Source: Anaerolineales bacterium
GTDB taxonomy: Bacteria > Chloroflexota > Anaerolineae > Anaerolineales > Villigracilaceae
Assembly (NCBI GenBank): GCA_015075275.1
Contig: JABTUU010000001.1
Coordinates: 1,219,216-1,283,215 of the forward strand
DNA length: 64,000 nucleotides
Direction of reading: 5' to 3'
Both the position numbers and the translations under genes were made by a program. The stretch's first letter is position 1; each line of letters begins with the position of its first letter. Below are positions 17,456 through 25,656 of the stretch, one piece after another. Below the pieces are notes generated by a model. That model ran no database searches and had not been told where the DNA came from. It was given only the letters and a program-made list of their open reading frames with translations.

Positions 17456-18424
17456 TTAATGTTTCTCGGCGCGCATTTGTTGGCGCAATTTCGCCACGCG
17501 AAAGATTCGTTCAAAAAAAGTCTTGTATCCGCCCGCGTCGTACAAGATCATAAAATCGGCGGGACCGAACTCTTCAGGGCGAAGCATGATCGCCGGGTTA
17601 GGATTGATTTCAAGGATAAACATCTCGCCGCGTTCATTCATACGCACATCGCAGCGTCCGTAACTGACCGCGCCAATTGCCTTGTACATTTGCACGCCAA
17701 TATCCTGCAAACGCGCAATTAATTCGGGATCTGTCACGCGTGAAAAGTTAAACGGCAACGATGCATCCCACTTCACAACCGTATGCCAGAACTCTTCGCC
17801 CGGCGGAAAGATCAATTCCGTCGGCGGGTACGCGATCGGCTGGCTAAAATCGTCGGGGTCGTCCACGATCAGTACATTGAACTCTCTGCCAACGATGAAC
17901 TCCTCCATTCGCGCCGCGCCATACTCCTTGCACACACGCTCCACTTGAGCTAGAACTTCTTCGAGCGAATCGCAACGCGACTCTTTGATCATCCCTGTGC
18001 TTCCGTAACTCTGCGGATGTTTGACGATAACCGGGTAATGCAACGAACCGACGAGCCGTTCCGCTTCGGCAGACGAACCGACTCGGTATCCTTTAGCGAA
18101 TCGCACCCCGTGCGCCTCGGCGGCGGCTTGCATCTGTTCACGGGTCGGGTCGAAGAATTTTGTATCTGCGCCGGTGAACGGAAGGTTCAACTCCTCCAGC
18201 GCCCTAACAACTTCGATCCCTTCATACGCGTATCCGCCCAGGTCTTCCCGCTCATATCCTTCGCACAAATTAACGTACACATCGAACTTATTGCGGGTCT
18301 GAAGCGCGCTCAATTTATCAACAATGGGGTTTTCCATCGTGATCAATTCCCAATCATAACCCTCCATAAATGGGGCGGGGTCGAAATCTTTAATCTCTTC
18401 GTCAGAAAGAATGCAAATACGCAT
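17456..18424 (-). CDS. ATP-grasp ligase, D-Ala-D-Ala-ligase-like (first of tandem pair)
   Basis: A 322-residue ATP-grasp enzyme whose motifs mirror the downstream paralogue: NLCEGYERED, then LPFTGADTKFF, PVIVKHPQSYGSTGM, MEEFIVGREFNVLIV and FILEINPNPAIML. The last supplies the Mg-binding Glu and Asn. Start ATG 18422-18424 has GAGG upstream. The duplicated pair with little divergence in motif layout suggests duplication followed by specialisation. The product could be a small peptide or a modified amino acid; no adjacent gene identifies it. Confidence 0.8.
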   Translation of the reverse strand: MRICILSDEEIKDFDPAPFMEGYDWELITMENPIVDKLSALQTRNKFDVYVNLCEGYEREDLGGYAYEGIEVVRALEELNLPFTGADTKFFDPTREQMQAAAEAHGVRFAKGYRVGSSAEAERLVGSLHYPVIVKHPQSYGSTGMIKESRCDSLEEVLAQVERVCKEYGAARMEEFIVGREFNVLIVDDPDDFSQPIAYPPTELIFPPGEEFWHTVVKWDASLPFNFSRVTDPELIARLQDIGVQMYKAIGAVSYGRCDVRMNERGEMFILEINPNPAIMLRPEEFGPADFMILYDAGGYKTFFERIFRVAKLRQQMRAEKH

Positions 18425-18512
18425 GGGTCGCCTCAGGCTTTATTTGACGCATTATCGCACATACATTTATCGAAATGGGAATTTATTAAGGCTTAAAGAA
18501 GGATGGCAAAGG

Positions 18513-18518
18513 TACAAT
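18513..18518 (+). promoter_or_regulatory. -10 box of a probable leaderless transcript
   Basis: TACAAT ends six bases before ATG 18525, with no ribosome binding site between. Confidence 0.5.
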
Positions 18519-18524
18519 ACGCGC

Positions 18525-18683
18525 ATGAAACGTAAAAACGCATCCGCCGCGCTTCTGTTAACGGGCCTTGTCGCCCTTATGCTTGGAATGTATACAAACA
18601 ACGTCTTTTTTTCATGGTTTGCAGTAATCGCCGTCACGCTGTCGCTTATCGTAGGCGGGCGATGGATGAGACCAAGGCGGTAA
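18525..18683 (+). CDS. 52-residue membrane protein
   Basis: A very small protein made of two adjacent hydrophobic segments (LLLTGLVALMLGMYT and FFSWFAVIAVTLSLIVGG), with basic residues at both ends (MKRKN, RWMRPRR). It is supported by the TACAAT box six bases upstream and by placement in an otherwise empty gap between a minus-strand operon and a convergent gene. The upstream in-frame extension overlaps the divergent ATP-grasp promoter and is not favoured. Function unknown. Confidence 0.5.
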   Translation: MKRKNASAALLLTGLVALMLGMYTNNVFFSWFAVIAVTLSLIVGGRWMRPRR

Positions 18684-18693
18684 AAATCTTCGT

Positions 18694-19731
18694 CTAGTTG
18701 GTTCTGGTTATTTTATGAATCGCACGCGGCTTCTCAGCGTTATGACCTTTTGCTAACGTTAAATGATACGCGAAAAGTTGAGCGGGCAACACGCTCGCTA
18801 ACGGCGAAAGCCATTCGGGTATATCGTCGGTAATCATCAGCGGAATCTGAGCGAGCGCCAGCGCGCGTTTATCATTCGAGATTACAACCAGATCCGCCGC
18901 CTGCTCTTTCTTCAAACGCAGAAGCATTTGTTGCATGGATGGAAAGACTTTCCCCTTTGGCGCGACAGCAAAAACAGGAAATCCGCTTTCCAGCATCGCG
19001 ATTGGACCGTGAGCAAAGTCGGCGGGCGAATACGGCTCAGCCATTACATAGGCTAGCTCCTTTAATTTCAACGCCCACTCAAAGGCGGTCGCATAATTGA
19101 AGCCGCGCCCCAACACAATAGCCCGGTCCGCATAACGATAACGCTCTACCGCCTGAGAAATAAAATCATCCTGCTTCAACGCGGAACCCATCCAGTTCGC
19201 AACGCGTCCCAACTCTCTCCAGCGTTTTTCGACCCCGCTCAACGCAACGGACAACATCGCAATCGTCATCAGTTCGGCGGTATACGTTTTTGTGGCGGCG
19301 ACCGCCTTTTCCCTACCCGCATGAATATCCAAGACCAATTCGGAGGCATTCGCGAGCGGCGAGCGAACGTCATTTGTAAGCGCCAGCGTTAGACATCCGC
19401 GCCGCCTGCCCTCTTCCAGAGTCGCCGCAATATCGGGCGACGCGCCCGATTGTGAAACGCCGATCACTAGCGCATTCTTTAAATACAGAGGGCGTTTGTA
19501 ATAGGTAAACAGCGACGGAGCAGCCAACGCGAGCGGCAGTCCATTCATGGCGCCTAGTAAATAGTTTGCATATCGTCCAGCGTTATCCGATGTGCCGCGC
19601 GCCGCAAGCAGAACATACTCCACGCCTCGGCGACGAATCGCAGCGGCAACCTGTTCAACATTTCGCCGTTGCGAGGCGAGCAAATTTTCGATGCGTTCCG
19701 GTTGTTCAAAAATCTCAGAGCGTAAAGTCAT
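18694..19731 (-). CDS. Tandem SIS-domain protein, glucosamine-6-phosphate deaminase/isomerase-like
   Basis: A 345-residue protein with two SIS phosphosugar-binding domains, related to the isomerase half of GlmS and to NagB-II/AgaS enzymes. Visible are LLAARGTSDNAGRYANYL, VIGVSQSGASPDIAATL (sugar-phosphate-binding serines), the EKAVAATKTYTAEL helix, and the second domain with VLGRGFNYATAFEWALKLKEL, closing with NAEKPRAIHKITRT. The glutaminase domain of GlmS is absent, so glutamine is not the nitrogen source. It likely interconverts amino-sugar and ketose phosphates. TAAGAT lies six bases before the ATG. Confidence 0.85.
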   Translation of the reverse strand: MTLRSEIFEQPERIENLLASQRRNVEQVAAAIRRRGVEYVLLAARGTSDNAGRYANYLLGAMNGLPLALAAPSLFTYYKRPLYLKNALVIGVSQSGASPDIAATLEEGRRRGCLTLALTNDVRSPLANASELVLDIHAGREKAVAATKTYTAELMTIAMLSVALSGVEKRWRELGRVANWMGSALKQDDFISQAVERYRYADRAIVLGRGFNYATAFEWALKLKELAYVMAEPYSPADFAHGPIAMLESGFPVFAVAPKGKVFPSMQQMLLRLKKEQAADLVVISNDKRALALAQIPLMITDDIPEWLSPLASVLPAQLFAYHLTLAKGHNAEKPRAIHKITRTN

Positions 19732-20044
19732 CTTTAAATCTTATCTCCGTCATCTTCAGAATTGACGCAGGCAGCCGCGCGCATGGGATAGCTGTACTAT
19801 TCGATCAAATTCACCCGCTCTCATTCCGTATATACATTCATCGCGCTAAAATCAACAAGTTACATTTTACCAATTGCGAAAGCCAACGGCGGTTTGACTT
19901 TTATTTCGATGCGTTGGAAAATTTCGCCTATCGCAAAGCTGATTGTATGAATTTTTCATCAGCCATTAATTTCTTGCAAAAATCAGACTTTAGGCATAAA
20001 ATAAATTTAGGTTAGACTAAATAAAGTCTCAATCAGAAAGTAAA
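19732..20044. other. Intergenic region, 313 bases
   Basis: A divergent promoter region between the SIS-domain gene and mntR. It is AT-rich, has no supported gene, and its right end holds the metal-regulator operator described separately. Confidence 0.5.
19985..20029. promoter_or_regulatory. DtxR/MntR-type operator upstream of mntR
   Basis: ATTTAGGTTAGACTAAAT (20005-20022) is a perfect 6-bp inverted repeat around a 6-base centre. It closely matches the iron/manganese regulator consensus TTAGGTTAGGCTAACCTAA. It is nested within an outer perfect repeat, AGACTTTA (19985-19992) and TAAAGTCT (20022-20029). It ends 15 bases before the mntR start codon, so bound regulator would block this operon. 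Confidence 0.75.
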
Positions 20045-20713
20045 ATGAAACGACCGCTCACCATATCAACTCAAGACTACTTGAAACATATTTACGAATT
20101 GACGGAACACAACGCCTCCGCCAGCACAAACACGCTTGCCGCGCGGCTCAAGGTCAGACCCGCTTCTGTGACCGGCATGATTCAAAAACTCGCTAACGAA
20201 AAGCCTGCGCTTGTTAAGTATCAAAAGCATCAGGGCGTCACGCTTACTAAAGCAGGCAGAAGAGCTGCATTGGAAGTGATCCGTCATCACCGTTTATTGG
20301 AGACCTGGCTGGTGCAAACGCTCGGTTATTCATGGGACGAGGTTCACGAAGAAGCCGAACGACTTGAGCACGTCATTTCAGAAGATTTTGAACAGCGTGT
20401 CGCCGAAGCGTTGGGGCATCCGCTGCGCGACCCGCATGGCGAGCTGATCCCTACTGCCGATCTTGAAATGCCGCTGGAAGACGCAACTCCGCTCTCGACG
20501 TTGCGAAAGAGCCAGCGCGGAACGATCGTATCCGTCAGAGACGCGAACGCGGATCTGCTTCGTTACTTAGAGAAACTAGGCTTAATCCCCAACACGCATA
20601 TCGAAGCGATAGACTATTCGCCTTTCGATCACAACTTGACGATTAAAGTCGGCGAGCAGACGCGCGTTCTAGGACCGAGCGTCACAAATAAGATTCTCAT
20701 CAAAGAAGACTGA
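20045..20713 (+). CDS. mntR: DtxR/MntR-family metal-dependent regulator with FeoA domain
   Basis: A 222-residue regulator with the three DtxR-family domains. First is a winged helix (about residues 8-70, YLKHIYELTEHNASASTNTLAARLKV). The dimerisation/metal domain contains HHRLLETWL, DEVHEEAERLEHVISEDF and LGHPLRDPHGELIP. Last is a C-terminal SH3-like FeoA domain (about residues 150-222). Metal-ligand-type His, Glu and Asp residues are present in the dimerisation domain. The gene starts beside a DtxR-type operator and is followed by an Nramp transporter, so manganese (or iron) feedback on uptake is the likely role. Mn rather than Fe is inferred from the transporter. Confidence 0.9.
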   Translation: MKRPLTISTQDYLKHIYELTEHNASASTNTLAARLKVRPASVTGMIQKLANEKPALVKYQKHQGVTLTKAGRRAALEVIRHHRLLETWLVQTLGYSWDEVHEEAERLEHVISEDFEQRVAEALGHPLRDPHGELIPTADLEMPLEDATPLSTLRKSQRGTIVSVRDANADLLRYLEKLGLIPNTHIEAIDYSPFDHNLTIKVGEQTRVLGPSVTNKILIKED

Positions 20714-20759
20714 ATGACCCTGCAGGTCATACATTTTCATTTACTCGCATCGGACTCTC

Positions 20760-22655
20760 ATGAAGAAACATTCGCAAAACTCCCTGTCAGAAGCCCACGA
20801 ATCCGTTATTGTGCCTGCCAAAGCGTCCTCGTGGAGGCGTTGGCTGGCGATCACCGGTCCCGCCGTGATGGTGGCGGTCGGTTATATGGACCCCGGCAAC
20901 TGGGCGACCGATATCGCTGGCGGAAGCCGTTACAACTACGCCTTGATTTGGGTCCTGCTCATGTCGAATCTCATGGCGATCGTTTTGCAAAGTTTGGCGG
21001 CGCGCCTCGGCATTGTCAGCCGCCGCGATCTAGCGCAAATCTGCCATGAAGAATATCCGCCTATCGTAAACGTTCCGCTTTACATTCTGGCGGAGATCGC
21101 CATCACTGCTTGCGATCTAGCCGAAGTGATCGGCTCGGCGATAGCCCTGCAACTGCTCTTTGGGTTTCCGCTTATCTACGGCGTAATTCTTACCGCATTA
21201 GACACGATTCTACTTCTGCTTCTTTCTCACGCGGGCATACGAAAATTGGAAGGTGTGGTCATCGCCTTAGTTGGCACGATCGGAGCCGCGTTCTTCATCG
21301 AGATATTGCTCGGACAACCAGACTGGGGCGGAATCGCGCGCGGCTTTGTTCCCTCCCTGCCAGATGCGGGCGCATTATACATTTCGATCGGCATCCTGGG
21401 CGCGACCGTTATGCCGCATAATTTATATTTACATTCCTCTCTTGTGCAAACGCGAAAGATCGGGCGCGATAAAGAGGAGATCAAAGCCACGCTGCGCTGG
21501 AACGTGATTGATACAACGCTGTCGCTCAATTTCGCCTTTCTCATCAACGCCGCGATCCTCATTATGGCGGCTTCGGTGTTCCATAGAAACGGCTACTTCG
21601 CTATAGCAGAGATTCAAGACGCGCATCATCTATTAGAACCTCTATTAGGAGCGTCCATCGCTCCGGTCATTTTCGCAATCGCGCTCTTGGCTTCCGGGCA
21701 AAGCTCAACTATCACCGGCACGCTCGCCGGTCAGATCGTAATGGAAGGCTACCTTAACCTGCGGATTCGCCCATGGTTGCGGCGACTGATCACCCGCTTG
21801 CTGGCGGTCGTCCCCGCTATTATCGTTATCGCTCGCTTTGGCGAAAACTCAACAGGAGCCATGCTGGTCTTAAGTCAGGTTGTGCTGTCATTGCAATTGC
21901 CGTTTGCTATTATTCCGCTCATCCATGCCGTGGCAGACAAACGGCGCATGAATGAATTCAGCATTAGCCGTAAATTGCAGGCTATAGCCTGGATCATCGC
22001 GGGAATTATTTTGGCGCTAAACATTAAATTGATCATAGACGAGGTTGGAAATTGGGTCGCGGCAGCGCAAAACGGCGCTTGGGCGATCCGTGCCGGCGTC
22101 ATTCTGCTCGCGACTTCGTTAGGCTTGCTATTGCTCTACATCGTTATTCATCCCTGGCTGCGCCAAAACGGATTTCGCATCGGCGGCATACACAGGCGCG
22201 CCGAGCAAACCCCGAACGCGCTTCAAGCGCCTAGACCCTACGCGCACATCGGCGTCGCATTAGATTTCTCAGGCAAAGATGAAAAACTCCTCGCTGAAAG
22301 TTTGCGCTTCATCAATAATTCGCAAACGCGACTTACGTTATTACACGTCGTCGAAAGTCCGGTAGCCCGTAGGCTCGGCGCAGAAGGAGAGGACTCGGAA
22401 ACTCTGGCGGACCAAGAACGGCTCGAGAAATTGACGCGCATGATGATAGAAAACGGCGCGCAGGCAGACTGGCTGTTAGGCAGCGGCGAACCGGGACAAG
22501 AACTCGCGAAATTGATCAACGCCACCGGCATCGAACTAGTCATTGTCGGCGGACACGGTCATTCCGGCGTATCAGATTTAATTCACGGAACGGTAATCAG
22601 CGATTTGCGCCATCGTATCCGCGCCAGCATGATGGTCGTGCCGATCGGCGATTAG
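20760..22655 (+). CDS. mntH: Nramp divalent-metal transporter fused to a universal stress protein domain
   Basis: A 631-residue protein. Residues ~30-470 form an Nramp/MntH transporter with eleven or so helices and both signatures, DPGNWATD (from residue 44) and MPHNLYLHS (from residue 218). The methionine of the latter is typical of Mn/Fe rather than Mg transporters. Residues ~488-631 form a UspA-like domain: AHIGVALDFSGKDEKLL, LTLLHVVESP, and the nucleotide-loop-like GGHGHSGVSDLIHGTVISDL. Proton-coupled Mn2+ or Fe2+ uptake is the expected activity, and the Usp domain could sense nucleotide or stress. The gene starts 46 bases after mntR and is probably in the same operon. Confidence 0.9.
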   Translation: MKKHSQNSLSEAHESVIVPAKASSWRRWLAITGPAVMVAVGYMDPGNWATDIAGGSRYNYALIWVLLMSNLMAIVLQSLAARLGIVSRRDLAQICHEEYPPIVNVPLYILAEIAITACDLAEVIGSAIALQLLFGFPLIYGVILTALDTILLLLLSHAGIRKLEGVVIALVGTIGAAFFIEILLGQPDWGGIARGFVPSLPDAGALYISIGILGATVMPHNLYLHSSLVQTRKIGRDKEEIKATLRWNVIDTTLSLNFAFLINAAILIMAASVFHRNGYFAIAEIQDAHHLLEPLLGASIAPVIFAIALLASGQSSTITGTLAGQIVMEGYLNLRIRPWLRRLITRLLAVVPAIIVIARFGENSTGAMLVLSQVVLSLQLPFAIIPLIHAVADKRRMNEFSISRKLQAIAWIIAGIILALNIKLIIDEVGNWVAAAQNGAWAIRAGVILLATSLGLLLLYIVIHPWLRQNGFRIGGIHRRAEQTPNALQAPRPYAHIGVALDFSGKDEKLLAESLRFINNSQTRLTLLHVVESPVARRLGAEGEDSETLADQERLEKLTRMMIENGAQADWLLGSGEPGQELAKLINATGIELVIVGGHGHSGVSDLIHGTVISDLRHRIRASMMVVPIGD

Positions 22656-22660
22656 AAATT

Positions 22661-22855
22661 GATGCGCGTATCGTCCCGAAGGTTTTCTGAAAAAACCTTC
22701 GGAATGGTCAAGAACAGGGTTTTCTCAAAGTCGCTTGACAAAACCAACCCATGGAACGCGAATTGCGCCCATTCGCGCAATTCGCGTTAAAAAATTTTGG
22801 ACTTTGAGAAAGCCATGTGGTCAAGAACCCTGCCTCTTGACACGGTTTATTTCCC
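22661..22855. repeat. Nested inverted-repeat element
   Basis: A complex of hairpins after mntH. An outer pair is TTTTCTCAAAGTC / GACTTTGAGAAA, each arm associated with GGTCAAGAAC. In the centre is a perfect 14-bp hairpin, AACGCGAATTGCGC (22755-22768) and complement (22775-22788). At the left edge CCGAAGGTTTT pairs with AAAACCTTCGG (22673-22695 region), preceded by GCGTATCGTCCC, a string also found at 27698-27709. Part of it may end mntH transcription. No coding frame is supported. Confidence 0.6.
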
Positions 22856-22865
22856 GAAGTAATAT
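22837..22865 (+). promoter_or_regulatory. Sigma-70-type promoter of the arsR-type/P1B operon
   Basis: TTGACA (22837-22842), a 17-base spacer and TAATAT (22860-22865). Confidence 0.85.
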
Positions 22866-22886
22866 ATGAACACTTGCTCATATATT
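22861..22886. promoter_or_regulatory. ArsR/SmtB-type operator
   Basis: A perfect 9-bp inverted repeat, AATATATGA (22861-22869) and TCATATATT (22878-22886), with an 8-base centre. It overlaps the -10 box and start of transcription. The ATATGA...TCATAT pattern is that of metal-sensing ArsR/SmtB repressors. Confidence 0.8.
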
Positions 22887-22893
22887 CAATAAT

Positions 22894-23184
22894 ATGAAAC
22901 TCACCGAGCTCAAAGCCATTCAACTTTCCGAACTGTTCAGCGCCCTCAGCGACGCCAGCCGCGTACGGATCATCGCCCTGCTCCTTGATGGCGAGATGGG
23001 CGTCGGCGCGCTCGCTGAAAAACTAAACATGACCGAGTCCGCCGTGTCACATCAACTGCGCGGACTGCGTCAGATGCGCTTCGTGCGCGCGCGGAAATCA
23101 GGCAGGCAGGTGTTCTATCGCTTGGATGATGATCACGTTGAAAAACTCTATCGCATGGGTCTTGAGCATGTGGAGCACGGTTAA
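22894..23184 (+). CDS. ArsR/SmtB-family metal-sensing repressor
   Basis: A 96-residue winged-helix repressor. The recognition region reads LNMTESAVSHQLRGLRQMRFVRARKSGRQVFYRL. The last helix contains DDDHVEKLYRMGLEHVEHG, with Asp/His and His/His pairs at the spacing used by alpha-5 zinc/cobalt sensors such as SmtB and CzrA. No ELCVC-type alpha-3 arsenic or cadmium site is present. It is the first gene of an operon with a P1B ATPase, so it should release its operator when Zn2+ or Co2+ rises. The metal is inferred. Confidence 0.9.
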   Translation: MKLTELKAIQLSELFSALSDASRVRIIALLLDGEMGVGALAEKLNMTESAVSHQLRGLRQMRFVRARKSGRQVFYRLDDDHVEKLYRMGLEHVEHG

Positions 23185-23197
23185 CAAGAATCTGACG

Positions 23198-23258
23198 CGT
23201 AGTGACGACTTCAGTCGTCTGCATAACGGTTAAAAAAGCGGCTGAAGTTGCTACTACG
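23198..23258. repeat. Imperfect hairpin repeat between arsR-type gene and P1B ATPase
   Basis: CGTAGTGACGACTTCAGTCG pairs with the complement-like GGCTGAAGTTGCTACTACG downstream, separated by an A-rich loop. It lies inside the operon, 25 bases before the ATPase start, so it may affect translation or mRNA stability. Confidence 0.55.
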
Positions 23259-23282
23259 ACATAGAGAAACAGGAACCCTTTC

Positions 23283-25619
23283 ATGGAACAAACCATAGCC
23301 ATTGACATCCCGCTACTACTCCCAGGCATTCAAAACGAAAAAGACGAATGTCTCGTGCGGCTCGAAGCGGCGCTCCAAGGCAAAAAGGGAATCATCCGCG
23401 CCCACGTGGAACGCGATAAATCGCCCGTTGACCTGTGCCTGCACTACGACCCCAACCTCTTGACTCTCTCCGATGTAAAGCGGCTCGCCGAACTTGCGGG
23501 AGCGCAGATCGTCAACCGCTATCATCACGAATCGATTCCCATCGAAAACATGGATTGTTCCGATTGCAGTCTCGTCATCGAACACAGCGTCGGGCGCATG
23601 GAAGGCGTGCTCTCGGTCAACGTCAACTACCCCACCGAGAAGATGTGGATCGAGTACGACAATCACAAGATCACCCGCGCCGCCATCGAAAAGCGAGTCC
23701 GTTCGTTGGGGTATCAAATCCCGCTCAATGAATTTCAAGCCCGCTTGCAAGAGAATAGAGAATTATTATTCAGCCTCTTATCAGGCTTGTTCCTGTTGAT
23801 CGGCTGGCTCGGTGACTCATTCTTCGGCTTCCCCACATTCCTCAGCATCGGATTCTTCGCCACAGCCTATGTTTTGGGCGGATGGGATGTCTCACGTCAC
23901 GCATGGCACGCGCTCCGCGAACGCCGCCTCGACACAGATGGTCTCATGGTCGTCGCCGCAATTGGCGCGGCGTTCCTCGGCGAGTTTGCCGAAGGCGCGT
24001 TGCTTCTCTTTTTATTCAGCCTCGGTCACGCATTGGAAGAACGCGCGTTAGATCGCGCGCGCTCCGCTGTCCGCGCGTTGGCTGATCTCGCGCCGAAAAC
24101 CGCATTGGTGAAACGCGACGGCAAAGAGCAGGAACTTCCCGTTGAGTCGTTGCAACTCGACGACGTGGTCATCGTCCGCCCTGGCGTACGCATTCCTGTG
24201 GACGGAATCATCCTCGATGGAAATTCTGGCATTGACCAATCCTCCGTCACAGGCGAATCGCTTCCCGTTGACAAAACGGTTGGCGATCAAGTTTTCGCCA
24301 GCACAGTCAACGGCGAGGGCGCGCTCGAAGTCAAAGTGATGCGCCTCGCAAAAGATTCAACGCTCGCGCGCGTGATGAAAATGGTCGAAGAGGCGCAAGC
24401 TCAAAAATCGCCGACTCAACAAACCGTCGAAAAATTTGAACGTGTCTTCGTCCCAGCCGTGTTAATTCTCACCGCGCTCGTAATTGTCATTCCTCCATTA
24501 TTTGGTTTTCCGTTCCGCGAATCATTTTTACGCGCGATGACTCTGCTCGTCGCCGCGTCGCCTTGCGCCCTCGCGCTCGGCACGCCCGCCGCGATTCTCG
24601 CGGGCGTTGCGCAAGCCGCGCGCAACGGCGTGCTGGTCAAAGGCGGCGCGCATCTTGAAAATCTCGGTCTGCTCAAAGCCATCGCCTTCGACAAAACTGG
24701 AACCGTGACTCACGGTCAGCCCGAGGTGACGGATTCGGTTGTGTTCCCAGCCTCGGGGTGGAGTGAAGCGGATTTATTATCCACTGCGGCAGGTGCGGAA
24801 TCGCGTTCCGCGCATCCATTGGCGCAAGCAGTCGTCCGCGCGGCTCAGACTCAGGGTCTGCCTGTCTCGCCAGTTGACGACGTGGAGTCGCTGACGGGGC
24901 GCGGCTTGAAGGCTTTGATGAACGGCAAAACGATTTGGATCGGCAATCAAAAGTTGATGAACGAAGCGGGCGTCGCGCTTTCGGCAGAGATGATCCAACA
25001 AGCCGAGTCGTTGCAAGGACAGGGCAAAAGTTTGATGTGGGTCGCGGAAAATAAAACTGCGGCTGGCTTGATCGCGCTTGCAGACACATTGCGAAAAGAA
25101 GCCGCGCCGACGATGACCGCGCTCAAAAGATCAGGCGTGACGCACACGATCATGTTGACGGGCGATAACGCGCGCTCCGCATCGGCAATTGCAAATGAAA
25201 TCGGTCTGACGGAATTTCGCGCTGACCTCATGCCCGAAAATAAATTGACCATCATCCGCGAACTTGTGAAAGAATATGGTCAAGTCGCGATGATCGGCGA
25301 CGGAGTCAACGACGCGCCCGCGCTCGCAAACGCAACCGTCGGAATCGCCATGGGCGGCGCAGGGACAGATGTCGCGCTCGAAACCGCCGATGTCGCATTG
25401 ATGGGCGATGACTTGAGCAAACTCCCCTTCGCCGTCGGCTTGGGACGCGCCACGCGCGCGATCATCATTCAAAACCTGTCTATCGCGTTGGGCGTGATCG
25501 GCTTGCTCATTTTCACGTCATTGACTGGTATCATCAGCATCGGCATCGCCGTCGTCTTCCATGAAGGAAGCACGCTGGTCGTCGTGGCGAATGCGTTGAG
25601 GTTGTTGAGGTATAAATGA
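23283..25619 (+). CDS. Heavy-metal-transporting P1B-type ATPase, P1B-4-like
   Basis: A 778-residue metal-exporting ATPase. There are two N-terminal HMA-like domains. The first (about residues 10-75) lacks the CxxC metal site; the second (about residues 85-155) has MDCSDC. The membrane motif is SPCAL at residues 426-430, not CPC. The phosphorylated aspartate is D470 in DKTGT, HPLAQA is the nucleotide-domain histidine, and GDGVNDAPALA follows. The last helix contains HEGST near residue 760. SPC plus HEG(G/S)T is the signature of P1B-4 pumps for Co2+, Zn2+ or Fe2+, which usually lack HMA domains, so this N-terminus is unusual. Induction by the upstream ArsR-type sensor is expected. Confidence 0.9.
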   Translation: MEQTIAIDIPLLLPGIQNEKDECLVRLEAALQGKKGIIRAHVERDKSPVDLCLHYDPNLLTLSDVKRLAELAGAQIVNRYHHESIPIENMDCSDCSLVIEHSVGRMEGVLSVNVNYPTEKMWIEYDNHKITRAAIEKRVRSLGYQIPLNEFQARLQENRELLFSLLSGLFLLIGWLGDSFFGFPTFLSIGFFATAYVLGGWDVSRHAWHALRERRLDTDGLMVVAAIGAAFLGEFAEGALLLFLFSLGHALEERALDRARSAVRALADLAPKTALVKRDGKEQELPVESLQLDDVVIVRPGVRIPVDGIILDGNSGIDQSSVTGESLPVDKTVGDQVFASTVNGEGALEVKVMRLAKDSTLARVMKMVEEAQAQKSPTQQTVEKFERVFVPAVLILTALVIVIPPLFGFPFRESFLRAMTLLVAASPCALALGTPAAILAGVAQAARNGVLVKGGAHLENLGLLKAIAFDKTGTVTHGQPEVTDSVVFPASGWSEADLLSTAAGAESRSAHPLAQAVVRAAQTQGLPVSPVDDVESLTGRGLKALMNGKTIWIGNQKLMNEAGVALSAEMIQQAESLQGQGKSLMWVAENKTAAGLIALADTLRKEAAPTMTALKRSGVTHTIMLTGDNARSASAIANEIGLTEFRADLMPENKLTIIRELVKEYGQVAMIGDGVNDAPALANATVGIAMGGAGTDVALETADVALMGDDLSKLPFAVGLGRATRAIIIQNLSIALGVIGLLIFTSLTGIISIGIAVVFHEGSTLVVVANALRLLRYK

Positions 25620-25622
25620 GCG

Positions 25623-25656
25623 AACCTTGCGAAGGTTTAAGGACCTTCGCAAGGTT
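25623..25656. terminator. Terminator hairpin between convergent genes
   Basis: AACCTTGCGAAGGT (25623-25636), a TTAAGG loop and ACCTTCGCAAGGTT (25643-25656), a perfect 14-bp stem between the P1B ATPase and uvrB. The T-run is weak on both sides. Confidence 0.7.

Noticed and set aside
22881..22886. TATATT seven bases before the ArsR-type start codon as another leaderless -10 box
   Set aside because: The TTGACA-17-TAATAT promoter just upstream fits better, and the TATATT is one arm of the operator.
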